Shown here in pieces: positions 23,457 through 29,091 of a stretch of DNA of 29,091 nt. The notes beneath the pieces were generated by a model, which had not been told where the DNA came from, ran no database searches, and saw nothing but the letters and a program-made list of their open reading frames with translations. Every line of letters starts with the position of its first letter. Position 1 is the first letter of the stretch. Source of the stretch: a virus; the IMG/VR virus record IMGVR_UViG_3300008267_000425, positions 1-29,091 of that record, one strand, 5' to 3'. The translations under genes were made by a program, and so were the position numbers.

Positions 23457-24515
23457 TTATTCCTCCGTGGCTGTATTTTCAGTGATTACTGTTTCTTTCT
23501 GGTTTTTAAAATCCAGCATTACTTTATCTAAACAACTATCTTCGTTTGATTCCCATGCTTTGCGGAACTGTTTGATAATTTCACCATCGCTTGTGACAAA
23601 CATCAGACGATTGCCGTCTTTCTTAAGAATACCTTTTTTCTCTGCCAAGTCAGTTAGGCCACTGTAGGGATTCATACCTGTTTCGTATGGAATCTTAACC
23701 TGCATGCCTTCAAACGGTTTAGCATAACGAGTTTTCATTACCTTACAACCAGCACGGATACCCATGACTTCACTGATCTTGTTGCCGTCCTCGTCCTCTT
23801 TGAGCTTCATTTTCTTCATGGCAACCACAATTGAACTTGCATAGATAAAGCCTTGCCCACCTGAGATTTTATCATCTGGATCAAACATGTCTTGACTGGC
23901 ATAGGTATGATTGGTACAAACCATTCCAACGTTATAGCCGCCAAACATGTTGACTGAATTACGAACCAAGGCTGTGAGTGCTTTAGGTTTGCGACCCATG
24001 TCGCCTTTCATGTCACCTGCTTCAAACTGGTTAACGTCTGTTGGAGTAAGCAACATACCCAAACTGTCAATAACCCACAGCACTTTCATACGCTCGCCGT
24101 CGGGCAGGGCTTTGTAGTCGATCATAAATGTTGAAATAGCCTTGGCCACATCGTCGATCATACTCATATTCAATTTAAGTAACTTGTCTGGACCGGTGTC
24201 CACACCAAGTGCATGTAACCATGTTTCATCAAGTGCGTTTTCTGTATCAACTAGGATAACAAAAATGCCTTGCTCTTGTGCGTTCTTGACAATGTTGCCG
24301 GAACAAATATAACTTTTGCCTGCACCAGACTCGCCGGCGAACACTGTGATCTTACCTAAAGGAATACCTCGATTAAAGTCTCCTGAGATAAGATAATTCA
24401 AGGCAAAGTTGCCTGTTGAAATCCAATCAGTTGGGTCGTTGAATCCAATGCTCAAGCCTTCAATGCTTTTGGTGATGTCCTTGCGGAACTTGCTGATGTC
24501 AAATGGTTTTGCCAT
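23457..24515 (-). CDS. uvsX: RecA-like recombinase UvsX
   Basis: Strand-exchange protein for recombination-dependent replication and repair. The 352-residue protein has the RecA core: Walker A GESGAGKS (61-68), a VDTENALDE segment (near 95), Walker B VLWVIDSLGML (near 145-155), and CTNHTYASQDMF, which is typical of UvsX. Length is close to T4 UvsX (391) and cyanophage versions. A good ribosome binding site (AAGGA) lies 9 nt before the ATG. It sits in the middle of the operon from gp32 to uvsY, with radical SAM genes on either side. Confidence 0.95.
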   Translation of the reverse strand: MAKPFDISKFRKDITKSIEGLSIGFNDPTDWISTGNFALNYLISGDFNRGIPLGKITVFAGESGAGKSYICSGNIVKNAQEQGIFVILVDTENALDETWLHALGVDTGPDKLLKLNMSMIDDVAKAISTFMIDYKALPDGERMKVLWVIDSLGMLLTPTDVNQFEAGDMKGDMGRKPKALTALVRNSVNMFGGYNVGMVCTNHTYASQDMFDPDDKISGGQGFIYASSIVVAMKKMKLKEDEDGNKISEVMGIRAGCKVMKTRYAKPFEGMQVKIPYETGMNPYSGLTDLAEKKGILKKDGNRLMFVTSDGEIIKQFRKAWESNEDSCLDKVMLDFKNQKETVITENTATEE

Positions 24516-24517
24516 GA

Positions 24518-25690
24518 TTACTTTCCTTCTTTAAGTTTGTATAATTCTGTAAAAATTTTACTGCTGTCTACTCCACGACGCTGATCCATTTCCCATAACT
24601 TTTCAAATGATCTTTTGAGATTTTTCTCAAAAGGCGTTTGGATATAGTTCAACATATTCCGATAACTGTCTTCTAATAGATATCCAGGTGACTCGGATAT
24701 TTTATCTTGCAGTTTGTGTTCAAGTAATTTTAACACATTTTCTGGCAGATTCCTAATGTTTAGGTATTCTGGACCCTGGGCCTCTGGACCCAAAAGAGCT
24801 CCAATGACAAAACTGTTGTTGTGGAATCCAATCTGTTTTAGGTAATCAACACAGTCAAATATGGAATCATAGTTCAACAAAAACCACAGCATGTTAAACG
24901 ATATTTTGTGTTCCAGTTGCGTGATTGTTTGTAGGTTGTCCAAAAAGTCCCTCCAGTGGGCGCCAAATCTAATATACTCAAACTCCTGCGCCAAAGATTC
25001 CACACTCACGGTCCAATGCACATTTTTAAACTCACATATGGCTTCAAAAACCCGAGTATCTGTTTTGCTGAGATTGGTATTGACTCGCAGATTTACTTCT
25101 GGGTTGACCTGTTTTAGCAATGCCAACAACTCCAAATTTTCCTTCATCAGCAAGGGTTCGCCGCCGGCCATGTACACATGCTGTAGAGTAGACGCATGAT
25201 CAAATATGTATTTTTTGAACTCGTCGACCTGTGTCTGAGTAGGACGAACCATTGCTGTGCCTAATTCATCGGCCCATCGGCTACTGAATGCAGGACCACA
25301 ATACACACATGCAAAATTACACAGGTTAGTCCAACGTACATCTATGGTATGCAGGTCATGTTGTCCAAGTTGGTAGGTCGTCAATGGCACCTGTTTCAAC
25401 TCACGTATGTAAAATATTCTATCACTAATGATGTCAAAGCCTAATTTTTTGTTTTCAAGACTGTAACAAGGGTGGCAATCCTGACCGGGTTGATTGTCCA
25501 GCATGCGTTGTTGTGTGTCCAGATTGGTTGGCCCATGCAAGATGTCCTGTATGGGATGATCTTGAATATTACCCAGGTGCCCGGCACTGCGAATGCAGTT
25601 TTTCACCCGGCCATCTGTGTTGTACATGAGACCAGTCCAAGGCAAAGGACAAAAGGTGCCACCGGTCAGTATTTGTTTTGGTGTGATCAT
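24518..25690 (-). CDS. Radical SAM protein with N-terminal twitch-like domain (2)
   Basis: A 390-residue enzyme. The SAM/4Fe-4S motif CNFACVYC is at C124, C128 and C131, with MAGGEPL (GGE motif) near residue 160. The N-terminal domain FCPLPWTGLMYNTDGRV has C14, C32 and the pair C72/C75 (CHPC), spaced as in N-terminal twitch radical SAM proteins. The same cysteine pattern is in the enzymes at 26220 and, with changes, 22045. It starts at ATG 25690, overlapping the SDR stop as ATGA, so the two are translated together. Its stop is 2 nt before uvsX. Confidence 0.85.
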   Translation of the reverse strand: MITPKQILTGGTFCPLPWTGLMYNTDGRVKNCIRSAGHLGNIQDHPIQDILHGPTNLDTQQRMLDNQPGQDCHPCYSLENKKLGFDIISDRIFYIRELKQVPLTTYQLGQHDLHTIDVRWTNLCNFACVYCGPAFSSRWADELGTAMVRPTQTQVDEFKKYIFDHASTLQHVYMAGGEPLLMKENLELLALLKQVNPEVNLRVNTNLSKTDTRVFEAICEFKNVHWTVSVESLAQEFEYIRFGAHWRDFLDNLQTITQLEHKISFNMLWFLLNYDSIFDCVDYLKQIGFHNNSFVIGALLGPEAQGPEYLNIRNLPENVLKLLEHKLQDKISESPGYLLEDSYRNMLNYIQTPFEKNLKRSFEKLWEMDQRRGVDSSKIFTELYKLKEGK

Positions 25691-26223
25691 GGTCCAATAC
25701 TTATTTCCGGTATGCACAATTTATTTTTTGTTGCTAGATTTAAAATTTCTACCAAGGTGTGAGCCCAGTTGTTGACATCGGCCGCTGGCGGCACTGTTTT
25801 GTCTGCACTGGTGGCTATATTGCCTGGACGAACTATGGTAAATGTTATGCCTAGTTCACGATTGCGCAATTGTTTTACTGCCTCCTCCAGTGCAACTTTT
25901 TGTATTCTATACTGATCCATTTCCAATCCTGGCAAAGGGCTGATTGGATACTGTGTCATTTGTGTGCTGACAATCACCATGTGTTTGCGTGTTCCGGACC
26001 ATCGTTTGGCCATTTCAAACACCAGTTCTGTTTGTGCGTAGCCAGCTTGAGCATTGTTCACAAACATGTCACAGGATTCAATCTGATCACATATCTTTGG
26101 AATGTTGCGTATGTTGTTGCCTTCGCGTTTGCTCAGGCCCACAATTTCGTGGCCCAATCTTGTGTATTGTTCAGCAAGTGCCTGCCCGATGCCTGCGGTA
26201 TGACCAGTGATTGCAATTTTCAT
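25687..26223 (-). CDS. Short-chain dehydrogenase/reductase (SDR), short form
   Basis: A 178-residue NAD(P)-dependent oxidoreductase. It has the cofactor motif TGHTAGIG (6-13), NNAQAG (56-61, NNAG variant), a candidate catalytic Ser in IVST (86-87) and YxxxK at Y105 and K109. It is about 70 residues shorter than usual SDRs (250), having lost parts of the Rossmann strands after residue 40. ATGA overlaps link it to radical SAM genes on both sides, so it probably acts on the same substrate as they do. Confidence 0.8.
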   Translation of the reverse strand: MKIAITGHTAGIGQALAEQYTRLGHEIVGLSKREGNNIRNIPKICDQIESCDMFVNNAQAGYAQTELVFEMAKRWSGTRKHMVIVSTQMTQYPISPLPGLEMDQYRIQKVALEEAVKQLRNRELGITFTIVRPGNIATSADKTVPPAADVNNWAHTLVEILNLATKNKLCIPEISIGP

Positions 26224-27095
26224 ACGATTTCCCTAAGCAATTTTTGTTTGCGTATGTATGCTTGCGTGGCTTCAATGTCTTTATTATCCACCGACAGTTC
26301 CCAGGGATGTTTGAGATAAGCCCAACTGTGATCAATCTTGTGCTGTTTGGCAAATGCCTGGATGTTGGGCAGATCATCTGCATTGAGAACACTGACCGTG
26401 GTCCAAAGATTCAACTGCACAGGCATAGTCTTGTAGGTCATGAGATTATCATAGAACGTCTGCCATGTGATGGGCCAACGTGCGAGTTCATGTACAGGTC
26501 CAATGCCATCACAACTGACTGTGACTGTGACCTTGATGCCGCGGTCAGCTATGTCTGTGAGTTCTGACAGAACTGTGCTACAGTTGGTGTTGAGTCGCAA
26601 GGTGCGTAGGTTAGGCGGCAGATTGGTCAATAGACTTTTGTAGTTTTTGCTGTAGCTGGGCTCTCCACCGTTGACGTCCAAGTGAACTATACGATCTTGT
26701 GGCAAGGCCCAGAATCTATCAAGATTGTTGTACACAGGAAATCCTCGTCCATTCAGATTGCCTATACGAGTGCTCAAGGTTTCATTACAACTCAAGCAGG
26801 CCGCGTTACACACGTTGTCTAACACTCCTCCTACCTGCAAGTAATCACATTGGTCAGTTTGGTTATCTAGGTCCGTGGCATAGTGACGTATGCTGTTGGG
26901 TTCAGTTTCTTGACAGCGCACACATTCTGCAGGCCACTGATCGGCCTGCATCTTTTCACGTGTCTTGGTCAACCAAGTGCTGTTTTCCATGTCTTCGAGA
27001 CTGTCAAACTGTGGAGCATTGACCATGTGGCCGCAACGGCTCACTGTGCCGTTGGAATTAAAACGTACAAAATGATCAAGTCTGGGGCAATACAT
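26220..27095 (-). CDS. Radical SAM protein with N-terminal twitch-like domain (3)
   Basis: A 291-residue enzyme with CNAACLSC (C96, C100, C103), DVNGGEPSY (GGE motif, near 138) and RLNTNCST. The N-terminal domain MYCPRLDHFVRFNSNGTVSR has C3, C21 and C58/C61 (CVRC), spaced like enzyme 2. It is shorter than the other two, ending soon after the barrel. It overlaps the sulfotransferase-like gene by 20 nt and the SDR by 4 nt. Confidence 0.85.
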   Translation of the reverse strand: MYCPRLDHFVRFNSNGTVSRCGHMVNAPQFDSLEDMENSTWLTKTREKMQADQWPAECVRCQETEPNSIRHYATDLDNQTDQCDYLQVGGVLDNVCNAACLSCNETLSTRIGNLNGRGFPVYNNLDRFWALPQDRIVHLDVNGGEPSYSKNYKSLLTNLPPNLRTLRLNTNCSTVLSELTDIADRGIKVTVTVSCDGIGPVHELARWPITWQTFYDNLMTYKTMPVQLNLWTTVSVLNADDLPNIQAFAKQHKIDHSWAYLKHPWELSVDNKDIEATQAYIRKQKLLREIV

Positions 27096-27744
27096 GGGTA
27101 GAATTTAAAATGCGTTGACTACGTCCTATGACCCAATCATATGCTGTTGGGTCTTGTTGACGTAAGGTATTCAAAAGCTGTCCAAAGGTCATGGATCGGC
27201 CCATACACTGGTCAAACAAGGACTGGTCTAGGCGTTGATACATTTCTATATTAGGAATTGACAAGGCCTGTTGTGCTATGTCTTCAGTAGGTGGCGTTAT
27301 GCCTTCTGGTAACTTATGAAGTAGTGCGATATCTGCGACACAGTCCATAGGTCGAAAAGTCAATACTGTGTCAGGAGACAAATATCTTGACAAATTGATC
27401 AACCAAAAAAACTGTGGACAATAGTGACGATCTAGAAAAAGATAATTTTTTGCAAACCATACAACTGTATTTTGATCTAACTCTGGATTGTCCTGTAGCA
27501 CATGTTGTATAAATGTGTTGAATCCGGACACCAGCCGTTGCTGAGGGTCTCGTAAGATTACTTCTATATGACTTAATTTTTTGATTTGCTCATTGAATAT
27601 TATTCTCCAGCTGCTTTGTATAGCCCGATAATGCAAACTAGATGAAGCATTTTTGAATATAGGATACACATACCGCTGTGACGGTACAACTTCTATTACC
27701 TCACAGCGGTCTGGAAAAATAATACAATCTAAATACGACAGCAT
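27076..27744 (-). CDS. Sulfotransferase-like protein
   Basis: A 222-residue protein with the PAPS-binding signatures of sulfotransferases: the 5'-phosphosulfate loop YPIFKNASSSL (27-37, Lys31) and the 3'-phosphate motif LRDPQQRLVSGF (64-75, Arg65 and Ser73). It resembles carbohydrate (Sulfotransfer_2 type) enzymes and probably moves sulfate to a sugar or other hydroxyl. It lies directly after gp32 (3 nt) and before radical SAM gene 3. The sulfate donor must come from the host, since no PAPS synthesis gene is seen. Confidence 0.7.
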   Translation of the reverse strand: MLSYLDCIIFPDRCEVIEVVPSQRYVYPIFKNASSSLHYRAIQSSWRIIFNEQIKKLSHIEVILRDPQQRLVSGFNTFIQHVLQDNPELDQNTVVWFAKNYLFLDRHYCPQFFWLINLSRYLSPDTVLTFRPMDCVADIALLHKLPEGITPPTEDIAQQALSIPNIEMYQRLDQSLFDQCMGRSMTFGQLLNTLRQQDPTAYDWVIGRSQRILNSTHVLPQT

Positions 27745-27747
27745 TGA

Positions 27748-28722
27748 TTAAGATTTTTGACGGCTACGAATCATGGCCAAAATATCTTCGGCTTTTTGAG
27801 TCGTTGGCTTGGCAGCCACCGGAGCACTTGCTGTTGCAGGTGCATCTTCGTCGTCAAAACTACTTGCCGCCACTGGAGCTGGTCGAGCCGCAGGTGCTGG
27901 AGCATCCTCATCTACCGCAACAGCACCGGCAGAAGCTGTCACACCTGCTGGGCGAAAATACTGACCCCAACGTTCGGTGTCATAAGTCTGTCCGTCTACT
28001 GACGCTTCAAACATTTCCTTGATGACCTTGACTTCGGCCTCGCTTGGCTTCTTAGGCAAGAATGTGCTCAAATCAAACAGTCCGTGTTTTTCGATCGCAG
28101 CTTGTTCCACTTCAGTCAGTGCTGACTCCTTGCGTGCCCATTTACTACTGTTGTAGTCGGCAAAGCCACCTTTGCTGGTCTTGCTGATACGGAAGTCCAA
28201 GCCACGCATCAAGTCTGTTGGCAATTCTTCCAGTTCTGGATCCATCAATGCACCTTTGATAAGTGTAAAGATTTGTGGACCAATGATGAATCTACGGATT
28301 GGATTCTCTGGAGTCTTGTCGTCGGCCAAGGGATTCTCACGTACAAACCCCTGGAAGATATAACTGCGTTTTTTCCAATACTTACGACCCATGTCTTCAA
28401 GAGCTTTGTCCTTGAACCAGGTACGAACTTCCGTCAGCACTGGGCAGGTCTCTTGCCACATTTCCATGCATGGCACTTGGACATAGACTTGCTTTGAGTC
28501 TGCTTCGCCTTTGATGCCATTGAATGGCAAACGGATCATGGCCCGCTCTTGCCAAAAGAATGTGTTTTTAGTGTTACCATCAGGCAAAAACCGGAGTGTG
28601 GCACTGGCGCCTTCTTCCATGTTCCAATGTGGGTAAATCCCGTTGTCACCGCCTGTGGAGTTTCCGCCTTGTTTTGATTCGCTAGCGGCTAGTCTTGCGC
28701 GAATTTCTGCTAATGATGCCAT
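27748..28722 (-). CDS. 32: Single-stranded DNA binding protein gp32
   Basis: Coats single-stranded DNA at forks and recombination sites. The 324-residue protein has the N-terminal basic B region (LAEIRARLAA), an OB-fold core with PCMEMWQETCPVLTEVRTWF (85-104), RKYWKKRSYIFQGFV and NPIRRFIIGPQIF, and a long acidic/Ala-Pro tail ending in EDILAMIRSR, the protein-protein contact region. The T4 zinc set (His and three Cys) is reduced to two Cys, as in marine relatives. It opens the operon to uvsY. Its leader carries an embedded promoter, a hairpin and three AGGCAAC repeats. Confidence 0.95.
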   Translation of the reverse strand: MASLAEIRARLAASESKQGGNSTGGDNGIYPHWNMEEGASATLRFLPDGNTKNTFFWQERAMIRLPFNGIKGEADSKQVYVQVPCMEMWQETCPVLTEVRTWFKDKALEDMGRKYWKKRSYIFQGFVRENPLADDKTPENPIRRFIIGPQIFTLIKGALMDPELEELPTDLMRGLDFRISKTSKGGFADYNSSKWARKESALTEVEQAAIEKHGLFDLSTFLPKKPSEAEVKVIKEMFEASVDGQTYDTERWGQYFRPAGVTASAGAVAVDEDAPAPAARPAPVAASSFDDEDAPATASAPVAAKPTTQKAEDILAMIRSRQKS

Positions 28723-28728
28723 AGTTGA

Positions 28729-28790
28729 GTTGCCTTTCTAAAAGTTTTACTATGTGTTGCCTATCTAAATGTTTAGATGTTACGTTGCCT
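28729..28790 (-). repeat. gp32 leader: three AGGCAAC repeats and a hairpin
   Basis: GTTGCCT on the plus strand (AGGCAAC in the message) occurs at 28729-28735, 28756-28762 and 28784-28790, spaced 27 and 28 nt. The last two flank ATCTAAACATTTAGAT (28763-28778), a perfect inverted repeat. The copy nearest the gene includes the only ribosome-binding-like AAGG. T4 gp32 represses its own translation through a leader pseudoknot, so a comparable operator is plausible. Confidence 0.6.
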
Positions 28791-28802
28791 GTGATACAAA
28801 AG

Positions 28803-28837
28803 AAAAAAGCGTATTCACTTGTGTAGTGTACACGCTT
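28803..28837 (-). terminator. Rho-independent terminator before gp32
   Basis: On the minus strand AAGCGTGTACACT pairs with AGTGAATACGCTT (one G-U pair, one mismatch) around a 5-nt loop and is followed by TTTTTTC. It ends the transcript of the Cys-rich gene that stops at 28888. Confidence 0.75.
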
Positions 28838-28853
28838 AATTCCTTAGCGTCAA
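28825..28853 (-). promoter_or_regulatory. sigma70-like promoter of gp32, inside a terminator
   Basis: TTGACG (28848-28853) and TACACT (28825-28830) are 17 nt apart. The -10 box lies in the 5' arm of the terminator hairpin, and transcription should start near 28818, past that arm. Confidence 0.6.
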
Positions 28854-28857
28854 GTAT

Positions 28858-28865
28858 TATTTATG
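28858..28865 (-). promoter_or_regulatory. Possible late promoter box (CATAAATA)
   Basis: One mismatch to TATAAATA, mostly in the loop of a small GCGTCA/TGACGC hairpin (28847-28869). A transcript from here would meet the full terminator at 28837, so its use for gp32 is doubtful. Confidence 0.3.
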
Positions 28866-28887
28866 ACGCGGTTGTTCTATTTGCAAT

Positions 28888-29091
28888 TTACTTGCGCATC
28901 ATGCCAGATAGTTCTTTGAGACGGTCCAAGAACGAGACATCTTTTTCTACCGGCTTCATCTTGCCCGAATGTCCATACTGCCCGGCCAATGGTGAATTGT
29001 CTTGGCTTTCCATGCCACACTCCATCATGCCGTGCTGTGGGCACATTTTACCTGCTTCGGTCATGTTGCACTTGCCTTCTTCGGTAAATGG
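28888..29091 (-). CDS. Cys/His/Met-rich repeat protein (5' end missing)
   Basis: The last 67 residues of a protein whose start is beyond the window. The visible part has repeats of a short unit, TEEGKCNM then TEAGKMCPQHGMMECGM, followed by a lower-complexity part and a helical end (FLDRLKELSGMMRK). Regular Cys, His and Met spacing suggests metal binding, either zinc or copper/iron, or disulfides. I do not recognise a named family. It is followed by a terminator and then gp32. It may be a small virion or metal-handling protein; this is not shown. Confidence 0.65.
   Translation of the reverse strand, partial: PFTEEGKCNMTEAGKMCPQHGMMECGMESQDNSPLAGQYGHSGKMKPVEKDVSFLDRLKELSGMMRK

Noticed and set aside
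28847-28869. GCGTCA/TGACGC hairpin as a terminator
   Set aside because: Stem is only 6 bp with an 11-nt loop and no T-tract on either strand.
1-29091. tRNA genes, CRISPR arrays, insertion sequences, integrase or attachment sites
   Set aside because: None was recognised by eye on either strand; a tRNA scan was not possible.

Overview
The window looks like part of a large T4-like tailed phage (myovirus) genome, most probably from an uncultured aquatic phage. The T4-type replication and recombination genes support this: a gp41-like helicase (cut by the left edge), gp61-like primase, a probable gp62 clamp-loader subunit, UvsW helicase, UvsY mediator, UvsX recombinase and gp32 single-strand binding protein. 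Several conserved proteins of marine T4-like phages and T4-type late promoter boxes (TATAAATA and variants) agree with it. Genes are packed with ATGA or TAATG overlaps. No tRNA, rRNA, CRISPR array, insertion sequence or integrase was seen. The host cannot be told from this sequence.

Layout. Positions 1-1851 (minus): helicase and primase, from a sigma70-like promoter embedded in palindromes. Positions 1898-3055 (minus) and 3111-3488 (plus): a divergent pair, each with a late box 6 nt before its ATG. Positions 3459-6511 (minus): a polycistron with an unknown conserved protein, a 53-residue protein, the clamp-loader subunit, an SGNH-like hydrolase, a zinc-finger protein and a 192-residue miniature of DNA polymerase III alpha. 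Positions 6548-9779 (minus): UvsW, an AAA+ ATPase, a 42-residue membrane protein and a beta-rich protein, each with its own promoter.

Positions 9806-21577 are a roughly 12-kb glycan module. It holds five divergent paralogues of one GT-B-like family, four DxD-type glycosyltransferases, a fucosyltransferase-like enzyme, two FkbM methyltransferases, another methyltransferase, a nucleotidyltransferase-cupin fusion and a shortened UDP-sugar dehydrogenase. Four genes (11499-15002) are on the plus strand inside an otherwise minus-strand block. Late boxes precede several genes, so a plausible role is building or transferring a methylated, possibly sulfated sugar late in infection, for the virion or the host surface.

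Positions 21583-28722 (minus) form one dense operon: gp32, sulfotransferase-like, radical SAM, short-chain dehydrogenase, radical SAM, UvsX, acidic 82-residue protein, radical SAM, UvsY. Three radical SAM enzymes with N-terminal cysteine (twitch-like) domains thus sit between the core recombination genes. A Cys-rich protein is cut by the right edge.

The main unusual signals are: (1) early and late promoter boxes 5-8 nt upstream of start codons that lack Shine-Dalgarno sequences, suggesting leaderless transcripts; (2) the mini DnaE-like protein with catalytic aspartates kept; (3) the glycan module with its GT-B family expansion; (4) the radical SAM/SDR/sulfotransferase set inside the recombination operon; (5) promoters interlocked with terminators upstream of gp32 and uvsW.
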